From Flavobacterium sp. HSC-61S13 (GTDB lineage Bacteria; Bacteroidota; Bacteroidia; Flavobacteriales; Flavobacteriaceae), in contig NZ_JALJZV010000019.1 of assembly GCF_024171535.1 (NCBI RefSeq), forward strand, positions 1 to 64,000: a DNA stretch of 64,000 nucleotides, written 5' to 3'. Of this stretch, positions 16,737 to 26,063 are shown piece after piece; position 1 is the stretch's first letter, and the number at the start of each line of letters is the position of its first letter. The notes beneath the pieces were generated by a model. That model was not told where the DNA came from and made no database searches. It was given only the letters and a program-made list of their open reading frames with translations. Made by a program: the position numbers and the translations under genes.

Positions 16737-17803
16737 AAATAGTCTATTTATCTACCAAAATATCCGATTCTGGGGGAACTGCTAAAATAACATCTTTAAA
16801 AGCGAATAATTTCATTGAAAAATGGGGTTTTGAAGTGTCTATTATTAGTACAAATGATGAGACCGAAACGCCTTTTTATTCGTTTGATTCACGGATTAAA
16901 TTTTATTTCTTAAAAAGTAAAATGACCAATTTATTCGCTTTAATTCCGTTCTATAAACGAGTGCAAAAAATCATCAATGAAATAAATCCGAATGTAGTCA
17001 TTGTCAACGATAACGGTTTTAAAGCTTACTTTTCTACACTTTTTTTGTTAGGTCGTCCCTTATGGTTTGAAATTCATGGATCAAGAGCGTTTTTATATAA
17101 AAATAAAAATAATCGCGTAAAAAACTTTTTTATTACTTGGATTTCTGATCGATTGTATACAAAATTTGATCGCATCATCTTGTTGAATGAAGAAAGCAAA
17201 ACAGAGTGGCACCATGCAGTGGTGGATGTAATTCCTAATTTCATTGAATCCACTAGTGAATTATCTATGGAATGTGATTCTAAAGAAATTATTGCTATTG
17301 GTCGAGTCTCTGCTGAAAAAGGATACGATCGAATGCTAACCATCTTCGAAAAAATATCTTCAGATTATCCGGATTGGAGTTTACATATTTATGGAAAATA
17401 TGAAGATCAATTGCTGCTTGAAGGTCTATTGGCTCGAAATGCTAAACAAGTTTTCTTTCATGGTGAAACAAGTAACATTTCTAAAAATATTAGAAATTCT
17501 GCATTTATGATACATACTGCCTACAAGGAGGGTATGCCCATGGCTTTGTTAGAGGTTTTAAACAATGGTAGAACCGTGGTGGTCTTTGATGTTCCTTTTG
17601 GGATTAATGAAATTGTGAGAGATCAGTATAACGGTTTTTTAATTGTCGATGGAAATTTAGCTGAATTTGAAGAAAAAATTAGACTATTGATTCGAGATGA
17701 GAAACTTCGTGCAAGTTTAGAAGATAGAGCGAAAAAGTCTTTAGTAGATTACCAACTGGAACCAATACTTGCAAAGTGGAAGAGGTTATTTGATGCGTTG
17801 TAG
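16733..17803 (+). CDS. Family 4 glycosyltransferase
   Basis: A 356-residue GT-B enzyme coupled to the upstream GT4 gene. It has a glycine-containing N-terminal loop (STKISDSGGTAKITSL), the C-domain start AIGRVSAEKGYDRMLTIFE (about 185-203), and the donor-binding EX7E in YKEGMPMALLEVLNNGRTVV with FGINEIV after it. Donor and acceptor sugars cannot be told. Its 3' end overlaps the convergent GT2 gene by 18 bases and no terminator hairpin separates them. Confidence 0.9.
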   Translation: MKIVYLSTKISDSGGTAKITSLKANNFIEKWGFEVSIISTNDETETPFYSFDSRIKFYFLKSKMTNLFALIPFYKRVQKIINEINPNVVIVNDNGFKAYFSTLFLLGRPLWFEIHGSRAFLYKNKNNRVKNFFITWISDRLYTKFDRIILLNEESKTEWHHAVVDVIPNFIESTSELSMECDSKEIIAIGRVSAEKGYDRMLTIFEKISSDYPDWSLHIYGKYEDQLLLEGLLARNAKQVFFHGETSNISKNIRNSAFMIHTAYKEGMPMALLEVLNNGRTVVVFDVPFGINEIVRDQYNGFLIVDGNLAEFEEKIRLLIRDEKLRASLEDRAKKSLVDYQLEPILAKWKRLFDAL

Positions 17804-18676
17804 AGAGCAGAAATAGCCCAATTTATAAAGGTCATACAAAAATAAAGAAGGAGTGTCGGATAATAGATTTTTTTCAAAATACCGTTGGCTTTTTGAAAAT
17901 AACCAACTGCTGCTTTGTGTCAGGTAAAGATTATCTAAAATTCCATATGTCCTTAGTAGAGAAGTGTCTTGCTTAGTGATCTGCTTTTCCATTAGAAGAC
18001 CATTTAAAGTTTGAAGAGCCTGTTGCGTTTTGTTTAAAAAAGCGAGGGAAGACTCTACTTTTAGATGAAATACGGAGTTTTCGATATGATAAACTTCGAT
18101 CTTTCGTTTTTGAAGGTTTTTAAAAAAAATAAAATCTTCATAACCGTATTCCTTAATATCTCGATCAAATCGAAGGTCTTTTAAGGTTTTCTTGTTGAAA
18201 AATATATTGGAACACAAGGAATAGTTATAAGGTCTTTTTTGACGAATAGCTGTAGGTATGGCTTCTCTTGATTGACCATAGATCCAACGTAAACTCTTGC
18301 TTTTAGCTTGATCTGCTTGTTGATAGCGAAGTCCTCCTGATAATATCTTTTCTTGGTGATACAGTATACCATCTAAATATTTCTTTACAAAATCTTTTGA
18401 AACAGGTAGGGTATCACAATCTAAAAGCAGATTATAATCATATATGGATTTCTCTATTAGAAAATTCCTAGAATTACTCAATCCCATGTTCTTAACTTGT
18501 ATGTGGTAGTAGCAATTTGATAGTGATTCAATTTTGCTGTAGGGATACGGAACCGTTGAGGCATCATCAGAACAGATAATTTCAAAATTAATACCCAATT
18601 GTACACATTCTTGATGTAATCTATCGACTAAGGGATAGACATCATAATTGTAGGTTGGAATTAAAATTGACAACAT
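17786..18676 (-). CDS. Family 2 glycosyltransferase downstream of ftsE
   Basis: A 296-residue GT-A enzyme: MLSILIPTYNYDVYPLVDRL at 1-20, FEIICSDDAST near 32-42, the metal-binding LLLDCDTLP (about 92-100) and YGYEDFIFFKNL near 195, the typical catalytic-base segment. No membrane segment is evident. It starts 3 bases after the ftsE stop, so it is cotranscribed with ftsE rather than with the plus-strand glycosyltransferases it meets tail to tail. Whether it serves division-site glycan work or the polysaccharide locus is unknown. Confidence 0.9.
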   Translation of the reverse strand: MLSILIPTYNYDVYPLVDRLHQECVQLGINFEIICSDDASTVPYPYSKIESLSNCYYHIQVKNMGLSNSRNFLIEKSIYDYNLLLDCDTLPVSKDFVKKYLDGILYHQEKILSGGLRYQQADQAKSKSLRWIYGQSREAIPTAIRQKRPYNYSLCSNIFFNKKTLKDLRFDRDIKEYGYEDFIFFKNLQKRKIEVYHIENSVFHLKVESSLAFLNKTQQALQTLNGLLMEKQITKQDTSLLRTYGILDNLYLTQSSSWLFSKSQRYFEKNLLSDTPSLFLYDLYKLGYFCSLQRIK

Positions 18677-18679
18677 ATT

Positions 18680-19363
18680 TTAAACCGTTCGTTGAACTAC
18701 TTCAAATAATTTTCCATCTTCACATTTTAAAGTTTTAGCTGGATACTTTAACAGCAAAGCATAATCGTGGGTTGCCATAATAATGGTTCGTCCGTTTTGA
18801 TTAATTTTCTGTAGTACTTCCATGACTTCAACGCTGGTTTGGGGATCTAAATTACCAGTAGGTTCGTCTGCTAAAATCAAGTCCGGATCGTTGAGAAGTG
18901 CACGGGCTATGGCTACACGTTGTTGCTCACCACCGGAAATTTGGTGGGGCATTTTTCGAGCATGTGATAACATACCTACGCGATCTAAAACCTCTTCGAT
19001 TCTGCGGTGCATCGCTTCTTTTTCTACCCAGCCCGTCGCTTTTAATACAAACAACAAATTGTTGTAGATATTTCGATCGGGAAGAAGTTTGAAATCTTGA
19101 AATACGATGCCGAGTTTTCTCCTTAAAAAAGGAATATCGTTTTCTCTAAGTGTTACTAAGTCGTAGTCTACAATAGTCCCTGTACCTTCTTGTAATTTCA
19201 AATCGGCATAAAGCGTTTTCATAAAACTACTTTTACCAGCTCCGGTTTTACCGATCAGGTAAATGAATTCTCCTTTTTGAACTTCGAGGTTTATCTGAGA
19301 CAATACAGCGAAATCATCTTGGTAAATTGTGGCATTTTGAAGTGATAAAACAGCTAGTGACAT
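18680..19363 (-). CDS. ftsE: Cell division ABC-type ATP-binding protein FtsE
   Basis: A 227-residue ABC ATPase. Walker A is GKTGAGKS (38-45), the Q loop is in GIVFQDFKLLPDRNIYNN, the signature is SGGEQQRVAIARAL, Walker B is LILADEPTGNLDP, and the H loop is in MATHDYALL. The FKLLPDRNIYNN segment is characteristic of FtsE. FtsE with FtsX controls peptidoglycan hydrolases at the division site. No ftsX is adjacent. A glycosyltransferase follows after 3 bases. It is divergent from the TPR gene at 19567. Confidence 0.93.
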   Translation of the reverse strand: MSLAVLSLQNATIYQDDFAVLSQINLEVQKGEFIYLIGKTGAGKSSFMKTLYADLKLQEGTGTIVDYDLVTLRENDIPFLRRKLGIVFQDFKLLPDRNIYNNLLFVLKATGWVEKEAMHRRIEEVLDRVGMLSHARKMPHQISGGEQQRVAIARALLNDPDLILADEPTGNLDPQTSVEVMEVLQKINQNGRTIIMATHDYALLLKYPAKTLKCEDGKLFEVVQRTV

Positions 19364-19538
19364 AGGATTCTTAGTTTGAGTGGTAAATGTAGGAAGTAAA
19401 ATCGTTTAAATCAAGATTTTTTTGACTGTAAATTGGGAATAAGACAATTTGCCTCTATGATGATTCACCGATGGATAAAAGGGCGAAAAAGTACCATAAT
19501 ATATTGCTAATTACGAACGTTAATAAGCTAAAATATGA

Positions 19539-19546
19539 TATATTTG
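19539..19546 (+). promoter_or_regulatory. -7 element upstream of the 1006-residue TPR gene
   Basis: TATATTTG matches the TAnnTTTG element exactly and lies 20 bases before the ATG. No TTG occurs at the usual 20-base distance, so this is only a partial promoter match. Confidence 0.5.
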
Positions 19547-19566
19547 AATTTTAAAATAAAATAAAA

Positions 19567-22500
19567 ATGCGAAAAATTAATAGGTTATTCTATTTGTCAT
19601 TATCTCTGGGAAGTGTCGTGGCTAGTGCACAGCAAAGTGCCGTATATACTGGTGAACTTTCCGATTTTAATCATGCCGTAGCATTATATAAAGAAGAACA
19701 ATATTTAGCCGCTCAAATTTTATTTGATAAAATTAAAGTAGCTCAGAATAATCAGGAAAATGAGTTAGAAGCAGAATGTGCTTACTATATAGCCAATTGT
19801 GCCATCCGCTTAGAACAAGATGGAGCAGAGGATAAAATTGATTTATTTGTTAAGAATTATCCAACGAGTGCCAAGCAAAATCAAGCGTATGTTGAAGTAA
19901 CTAAGTTTTATTTCGACAAGGGCGATTATGCACAATCTTTGCGTTTTGCTCAAAAAGTAAAGGAAAATGCGATGAGTGAACGCGATTTAGATCGTTTTTA
20001 CTTTCAAAAGGGATATGGTAACTTTTTTGTCAAAAATAAAAAAGAGGCTCAAAAATACTTTACAAAAGTAAAGGAGAGTAAAGAATACGGTGAACAAGCG
20101 GTCTATTATTTGGGCTATATCGCCTATGATTCCGATAACTACGAAGATGCTAATCAACTGTTTGAACAAGTAGAGAGCAAAGAGAAGTACAAAGAGAAAA
20201 TGGGTTATTTTCAGGCGGATATGAGCTTTAAGTCAGGTAATTTTGACAAGGCCATTAAGCAAGGGGTCGAGCAAATGGGGAAGGCTACTGAGGCTGAAAA
20301 ATCAGAACTTTCCAAAATAATCGGTGAGAGTTATTTCAACCTAAATCAGTTTGATAAGGCTTTGCCATATCTGTTGGATTACAAAGGAAAAAATGGAAGA
20401 TGGAGCAATACCGACTTCTATCAATTGGGATATGCTTATTATAAATCAAAGGATTACGAGAAAGCTATTGAACAGTTTAATAAAATAATCGGTGGAAATG
20501 ATGGTGTAGCTCAAAATGCATATTATCATTTGGGGGAGAGTTATCTGCACACCGACAAAAAACCACAAGCCTTAAATGCCTTCAAAAATGCATCTGAAAT
20601 GAATTTTGAACCTAAAATTCAACAAGACGCCTATTTGAACTATGCCAAACTCAGTTATGAAATAGGAAACCCCTATCAGAGTGTACCTGGGGTTATCACG
20701 GCATTTTTGGCCAAGTATCCCACTTCCCCTTTTAAGGATGAATTGGAGTCCTTATTGATCGATTCCTATATCACTTCAAAAAACTATAAAGAGGCTTTAG
20801 TTTTATTGGAAAACAACAAGAGCATCCAAAACAAGTTGGCGTATCAAAAAGTTACGTTTTATAGAGGCTTAGAATTTTATTCAGACAGCCAGTACAAGGA
20901 GGCCTTAGACTTATTCAATAAATCGATAAGTGAAAAGCAAGATGCTAAATTTACTGCACGAGCACAATATTGGAAAGGGGAAACAGAATTTAATAGCCAG
21001 CAATTTGCAAAGGCATTAGAATCGTATGATGCTTTTCTCTCCTATTCAGAAGCGTCAAAAACACCTGAATATTTGAATATCGAGTACAGTAAAGCCTATG
21101 CATACTTTAAACTAAAACAATATGAACCCGCTGCCGCTGCGTTTCAAAAATTTGTAAACGTGTCAAAAGCAGACGTTTCTAGAAAGAACGATGCCTATGT
21201 TCGATTGGGCGATTGCAATTTCGTTTTAGGTAAATATTGGCCTGCCATGGAGGCTTACAATAAAGTGATTGAAAGTAATACTGCTGATGTGGAATACGCT
21301 ACCTTTCAAAAGGCGATGTCTTATGGATTTGTAGACAGGAATGATCGAAAAATAGAAGATTTGAATGCCTTTGTAAAAAAGTATCCAAAATCCAATTTCG
21401 CCGATGATGCCTTATACGAAATAGGGAATACTTATATAACCACTAATCAGGCACAGAAGGGAGTTCAAACTTTGGATCAACTGATTAAGAGTTACCCGAC
21501 TAGTTCCTTTGTATCCAGAGCCATATTACGTCAGGGACTGGTGTATTACAACAGCAACGAGAACGACAAAGCCTTAGCAAAATTCAAAAAAGTAGTAGCG
21601 GACTATCCGAATACGCCTGAAGCTAATGAAGCGGTTTCTAATGCGCGATTGATCTATGTAGATAACGGACAAGTAGAAGAATATGCTACTTGGGTGAAGA
21701 ACTTAGATTTTGTAGAAGTTTCCAATTCAGATTTAGATAACGATTCGTATGAGGCGGCTGAAAAGCAATACCTACAGAATAATACAGCACAGGCCACTAA
21801 AGGATTTGCTTCTTATCTAGCTAATTTCCCTAATGGAGCTCATGCGTTAAAGGCGAATTTCTATTTAGGAGAAATATTTTATGCCGCTAAAGATGTATCG
21901 ACTTCAATACCACATTTCGAATATGTAGCATCAAAAGCCAGAAATGCATTTTCAGAGCCGGCTTTAGCTCGATTGGGTGAAATTTATTTAGCTCAGAAAG
22001 AATCGACTAAAGCAGTAGAAGTTTTAAAGAAATTAGAAACGCTTTCGGACTATCAACAGAACACGCTTTTTGCACAATCCAATTTGATGAAAGTGTATTA
22101 CGATCAGAAAAATGATGCACAGGCTGTTGTATATGCTGAAAAGATTTTAAACAATCCAAAGGCCGATGCAAAAGTGAAAAGTGATGCTCAAGTTATTATT
22201 GCACGAGCAGCTATTCACGCCAATGACGATGCAAAAGCCAAAGCAGCTTATGTTAAAGTAGCGGCCATTGCAAAAGGAGAGCTAGCGGCAGAAGCCTTGT
22301 ATTACGATGCTTATTTTAAAAATAAAGAAGGCAAATTTGAAAGCTCTAATACGGCAGTTCAAAAATTGGCTAAAGACTATTCCGGTTATAAATATTATGG
22401 AGCCAAAGGCTTGGTGTTGATGGCTAAGAACTTTTATGCCTTAAAGGATAGTTACCAGGCAACCTATATATTAGAGAGTGTCGTTAAGAATTTTAGCGAT

Positions 22501-22587
22501 TATCCAGATTTGGTTTCCGAGGCGCAAAATGAACTGAATACAATCAAGAAAGAAGAGTCTAAGCGAAATTCTTCCGTTTCTAAATAA
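19567..22587 (+). CDS. Large exported TPR-repeat protein
   Basis: A 1006-residue protein with a signal peptide at 1-21 (ending SAQQ) and then tetratricopeptide-type helical repeats along nearly the whole length. Repeat-like segments recur every 34-40 residues, for example YLGYIAYDSDNYEDANQLFE, YQLGYAYYKSKDYEKAIEQF and YQAAYILE-like units near the end. No enzyme motif was seen. It is most likely a periplasmic scaffold. The next gene, 24 bases downstream, encodes an outer-membrane barrel, so the pair probably works together at the envelope. The function of this pair is not known to me. Confidence 0.85.
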   Translation: MRKINRLFYLSLSLGSVVASAQQSAVYTGELSDFNHAVALYKEEQYLAAQILFDKIKVAQNNQENELEAECAYYIANCAIRLEQDGAEDKIDLFVKNYPTSAKQNQAYVEVTKFYFDKGDYAQSLRFAQKVKENAMSERDLDRFYFQKGYGNFFVKNKKEAQKYFTKVKESKEYGEQAVYYLGYIAYDSDNYEDANQLFEQVESKEKYKEKMGYFQADMSFKSGNFDKAIKQGVEQMGKATEAEKSELSKIIGESYFNLNQFDKALPYLLDYKGKNGRWSNTDFYQLGYAYYKSKDYEKAIEQFNKIIGGNDGVAQNAYYHLGESYLHTDKKPQALNAFKNASEMNFEPKIQQDAYLNYAKLSYEIGNPYQSVPGVITAFLAKYPTSPFKDELESLLIDSYITSKNYKEALVLLENNKSIQNKLAYQKVTFYRGLEFYSDSQYKEALDLFNKSISEKQDAKFTARAQYWKGETEFNSQQFAKALESYDAFLSYSEASKTPEYLNIEYSKAYAYFKLKQYEPAAAAFQKFVNVSKADVSRKNDAYVRLGDCNFVLGKYWPAMEAYNKVIESNTADVEYATFQKAMSYGFVDRNDRKIEDLNAFVKKYPKSNFADDALYEIGNTYITTNQAQKGVQTLDQLIKSYPTSSFVSRAILRQGLVYYNSNENDKALAKFKKVVADYPNTPEANEAVSNARLIYVDNGQVEEYATWVKNLDFVEVSNSDLDNDSYEAAEKQYLQNNTAQATKGFASYLANFPNGAHALKANFYLGEIFYAAKDVSTSIPHFEYVASKARNAFSEPALARLGEIYLAQKESTKAVEVLKKLETLSDYQQNTLFAQSNLMKVYYDQKNDAQAVVYAEKILNNPKADAKVKSDAQVIIARAAIHANDDAKAKAAYVKVAAIAKGELAAEALYYDAYFKNKEGKFESSNTAVQKLAKDYSGYKYYGAKGLVLMAKNFYALKDSYQATYILESVVKNFSDYPDLVSEAQNELNTIKKEESKRNSSVSK

Positions 22588-22611
22588 TTCTTCAAAACAA
22601 ATAATTGAACG

Positions 22612-24381
22612 ATGAACAAAACACATTTATATAGTTTATCTGCTGTTGCTATACTATTGTCAAGTACAGCTGTGGCTCAAGATAAAAGCAAAAATAAAAA
22701 GGACGAGAATATAGGAACGGAAGTAGTCAATGTGGTGCGTCCCTATGAGGCGACGATATCGGATGCTTTTAAAGTGCGTGAAACGCCGAATCTGAGCGAC
22801 GAAGACAATGCCCAAAAGAAAAACATTAATTATTCGATTAATTCTTTTCCTGTAGCTTCTACGTTTGTTCCTGAAAAAGGTAAAGCAGCAGACGTCGAAA
22901 AAGATCCGCGATTAGCGGCATTTAACAACTACGCCTTATTTGGATTAGGGAATTATCTCAACCTAAGAGGGGAGTTGTTTTTGACCAAAAAAATCAGTGA
23001 AACGGATTATTTGGCTGGTATGGTTAATTTTTTCTCTTCAGAGGGGGGAATCAAAGATCAAATTCTCGATGACTATTTCTCTAAGGCAGCTATTGACCTT
23101 ACTTATGGAAGTAAAAGAGAAAAATTCAATTGGAATATTGATTTGGGATTTCAAAATCAAGTAACTAATTGGTATGGTCTTCCTGTGAAAGATTTGGATT
23201 TTACGAATTTTGATGCCAGTGGAATAGACGAAGAACAACAATATAAATCGGTTTTTGTGGGAGGGAAAATGGAGTTTAACAACAGTCCATTAGCTTCCAT
23301 AGATTTAAAATACAAATATTTTTGGGATGCTTTTGACAGCAAAGAAAATAGATTCTATATCAAACCAAAAATTGAAACGGCTTTAGGAGAGCAAGACATA
23401 ACGGTCAATTTAGTTATGGATTATGTCAGTACTGATTACGAAGTTTTTCAAACGAAGTACAAAGAGACCAACCGCCAAATGAATTTTGGAGTCGAGCCAA
23501 GTATTGCGTTTCAGGACGAAACCTATTCCTTACAATTGGGAGCGGGATTGTTTTTTAACGACTCGCAGTTAAAAGGTAAAAAAGACAATGCCTTTTATAT
23601 TTACCCACAGGTCAAGGCGTCATTCAATTTAGTTGATAATCTTTTGATCGCTTATACCGGTGCAGAAGGAGGCTTAAAACAAAATAGCTATGCTGATTTT
23701 GTTGCGGAAAATCCATTTATTACTCCGGGTAATGCGATATTACCAACTAGTGAGCAATACAATATTTATTTGGGATTAAAAGGTAAGTTAGACAATACCA
23801 TTTCGTACAACATTAGAGGATCTTATAAGAGTGAAGATGATAAGGCATTTTTTATGAGTAGTGCTTATTCGGGCGGAACCACTGCTTTGGGTTATCAATA
23901 CGGTAACTCTTTCGATTTAACCTACAGTAATTTAAAAACCTTGAGTTTCTTTGGGGAATTGCGTTTTGACTTTGAGAAAAACGTTACCATGGGGGTTAAT
24001 GGGACTTTTAGTCACTATACTACTGATTTGACTGAAGCATGGAATATGCCTACTGCAAAAGTGGGTGCAGATATACAGATCGAAATAACCGATAAGTGGT
24101 TTGCGGGTACTGAAGTTTATTTTGTAGGAGAAAGAAAAGATCTTTTTAGAAATGGAACTGTAGTTGACCCAACTGATCCCGGTTTTATTTCGAACCCGGT
24201 GATTAAAACCTTGGAAAGTTATGTGGATTGGAATTTGAAATTGGGTTATAGACCAAGTAAACATTGGACCCTATTTTTAAACGGTAATAATCTATTAAAT
24301 AAGAATTACGAGAGCTGGAATAATTTTAAAGTTCAAGGAGTTCAAGTTATGGGTGGAGCCATGTATAAATTTGATATGTAA
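22612..24381 (+). CDS. Plugless TonB-receptor-like outer-membrane beta-barrel
   Basis: A 589-residue protein with a signal peptide (1-22, ending AVAQ) followed by a short linker containing EVVNVVRPYEATISDAFKV and then alternating amphipathic strands up to the C-terminus (VQVMGGAMYKFDM). The barrel resembles the C-terminal half of TonB-dependent receptors, but only about 90 residues precede the first strands and no plug domain motif was seen. It could be an outer-membrane pore or an assembly platform paired with the TPR protein. It is 24 bases downstream of that gene and ends before a strong terminator, so the two form an operon. Confidence 0.8.
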   Translation: MNKTHLYSLSAVAILLSSTAVAQDKSKNKKDENIGTEVVNVVRPYEATISDAFKVRETPNLSDEDNAQKKNINYSINSFPVASTFVPEKGKAADVEKDPRLAAFNNYALFGLGNYLNLRGELFLTKKISETDYLAGMVNFFSSEGGIKDQILDDYFSKAAIDLTYGSKREKFNWNIDLGFQNQVTNWYGLPVKDLDFTNFDASGIDEEQQYKSVFVGGKMEFNNSPLASIDLKYKYFWDAFDSKENRFYIKPKIETALGEQDITVNLVMDYVSTDYEVFQTKYKETNRQMNFGVEPSIAFQDETYSLQLGAGLFFNDSQLKGKKDNAFYIYPQVKASFNLVDNLLIAYTGAEGGLKQNSYADFVAENPFITPGNAILPTSEQYNIYLGLKGKLDNTISYNIRGSYKSEDDKAFFMSSAYSGGTTALGYQYGNSFDLTYSNLKTLSFFGELRFDFEKNVTMGVNGTFSHYTTDLTEAWNMPTAKVGADIQIEITDKWFAGTEVYFVGERKDLFRNGTVVDPTDPGFISNPVIKTLESYVDWNLKLGYRPSKHWTLFLNGNNLLNKNYESWNNFKVQGVQVMGGAMYKFDM

Positions 24382-24433
24382 ATCAGGGATTAACGGATAG
24401 GATCTGTTTCTCATATTTAATTAAAAATATTTT

Positions 24434-24473
24434 AAAAAGCAGTAAGTAGTTTTTTCTACGTACTGCTTTTTTT
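24434..24473 (+). terminator. Terminator of the TPR/barrel operon
   Basis: AAAAAGCAGTAAGTAG, a 6-base T loop and CTACGTACTGCTTTTT form a 16-bp stem with one mismatch and a T run. Confidence 0.92.
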
Positions 24474-25613
24474 GCGTTAAAGATCTAATTTAACTCAATG
24501 TTATTTTGTTTAAGTTGTTGTAATATAGATAATTAAGTGTTAATTTTTTTTAAAAATTTTGTGATACAATATGGAATAGGTTATATTAGGGTAGCTATAA
24601 TAAAACGAAAGGAGTTGTTGGTATGTAGGTTAGATAAAAAAAATAGAATCATTTTTAAGCGATTTCAGGAAATTCATAAGTTGTAGAGGCTTTTTGAATC
24701 GTTCCTAACGCTGATCAGTAAAAGAGTTACTAGTGCGTTTTAGGTGCGAAATAATTACATTATTTCGGGTTCCAAGGAGTCTCCCATGTTGGAATTTGAA
24801 CCGGGTTCATTCAGAGAATCGAAGAGCTGCTTTGTTGATCCCAATTAGCAGTGTGTGCTGTGTGCTACAGTACAAGTCTTAACAGGGTTGTATTCCATTG
24901 TAGTAGTGTAAATTTAATTAGTTGAAGGCGGCCAGGATATTAGGAGGTATATATATAAGCCGATAAATCTTGGGTTTGCAGAGCTGTTGGTTGTTAGTTG
25001 ATTTCTATTTACTCGGCGTACTCAAGAAAGGAAATAGGTTTTCCGTAAAGGTCTTTCCAGATAAATCATAAGAATATTCGTAGGCCTCAATTGTGTAGCG
25101 ACCAAGCTGTGTTTTAGAAAATTATTTCGGCCACTAATATTGTCTTTCATTGTAAATATAATGCGACGTTTTGAGCATTTTTTGAACAATTAAGTGTTTT
25201 AAATGGCTAAATGTTGGAAAATAGCACGGATTTAATTTATTTTTTTTCAGGTATTAAACCGTTTTTGCCTGCTTTTTTAGAAAGAAATCTAAATAAATTC
25301 AGTTTATTAGTCGCGAATTTGTATTTTGATAAAAAAAAGTCTCTTAATGCGATTTTATTAAATTTTTTATATCTTTCAATAAAATTTTTTGTGTAAGATT
25401 GCTGTACAGTAATTGCAGTTATTTTTTCTGATTTTTAAAGCAACGGCAGATCGTTTTATAGGGATTTTCGCTTTTCGGAAAAAATAATGGAAAGGGATTG
25501 TGGTTCGCAGGTCTTAACAAGCTGTAAATTCAGTGATTTTTATAATTAAAAAACAGAAAAACAACTTTGTAACAATAGTGATTCCAAATGGAATCAAGAA
25601 AAAACTTAACAAA
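24474..25613. other. 1.1-kb region without a convincing gene, apparently decayed
   Basis: No frame here gives a plausible full-length protein. Protein-like fragments interrupted by stops occur on the minus strand (25014-25148, and a short piece at about 24766-24816). A 61-codon plus-strand frame at 25211-25396 is low-complexity and very AT-rich and is not called. No tRNA, rRNA or clear RNA structure was recognised. The higher GC of 24720-25130 compared with its flanks fits an old inactivated gene. Confidence 0.5.
25014..25148 (-). pseudogene. Possible protein remnant, frame-interrupted
   Basis: On the minus strand an ATG at 25148 starts MKDNISGRNNFLKHS. One frame over, after an in-frame stop, comes a fragment reading TQLGRYTIEAYEYSYDLS and then GKTFTENLFPFLSTPSK before a stop at about 25006. 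The second piece has the amino-acid mix of a real protein, and a single frameshift would join the two. No family was recognised, and chance cannot be excluded. Confidence 0.25.
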
Positions 25614-26063
25614 ATGAATATTAAAGAGAAACTCCTTCAAACGCATCTTGAAATCATTACGGATAAAATCGACGCATTTCAAGACATGATTTCCCAAATG
25701 GCGTCAGATGCTCAAAATGACGCCAAAAGTTCTGCTGGTGATAAACATGAAACGGCTTTATCGATGATGCATCTAGAACAAGAGAAATTAAGTAAAAAGG
25801 TTGCTGAAGCTATTGAAACTAGGGCATATCTCTCTAAAATTGATGGAAGCCGTATTTCCGATACCGTTGGATTGGGGAGTTTTTTAAGAATTAATTCAAT
25901 TTACCTTTATATTTCAGCGGCCTTGCCGAAATTGGTCATCGATGATATGTCTATACTTTGTATTTCAGCAGATGCGCCATTAGCTGTGGCTTTGATCGGA
26001 AAGAAGTTGAATGATACTATTGTATTTAATGGCTCAGAATTTTTGATCAATCATCTGGAATAA
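25614..26063 (+). CDS. Small GreA/GreB-like protein
   Basis: A 149-residue protein found in Bacteroidota and sometimes mislabelled as 3-oxoacyl-ACP synthase. Residues 1-75 form a helical hairpin-like region containing KSSAGDKHETALSMMHLEQE (about 39-58), the pattern shared with GreA-type coiled coils. The end (APLAVALIGKKLNDTIVFNG, about 124-143) matches the GreA/GreB C-terminal domain, which docks on RNA polymerase. The ATG at 25614 is chosen over an upstream frame start at 25533 because the family begins with this helix. It may modulate RNA polymerase, but that has not been shown from sequence. It is monocistronic. Confidence 0.7.
   Translation: MNIKEKLLQTHLEIITDKIDAFQDMISQMASDAQNDAKSSAGDKHETALSMMHLEQEKLSKKVAEAIETRAYLSKIDGSRISDTVGLGSFLRINSIYLYISAALPKLVIDDMSILCISADAPLAVALIGKKLNDTIVFNGSEFLINHLE

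Noticed and set aside
24766..24816. tRNA T-arm-like GGTTCAAATTCC on the minus strand
   Set aside because: The flanking bases do not pair as a T stem and no acceptor, D or anticodon arm could be drawn around it.
25211..25396. 61-codon plus-strand frame
   Set aside because: Very AT-rich, F/L/N-rich composition with no family likeness or promoter; it lies in a region that looks decayed.
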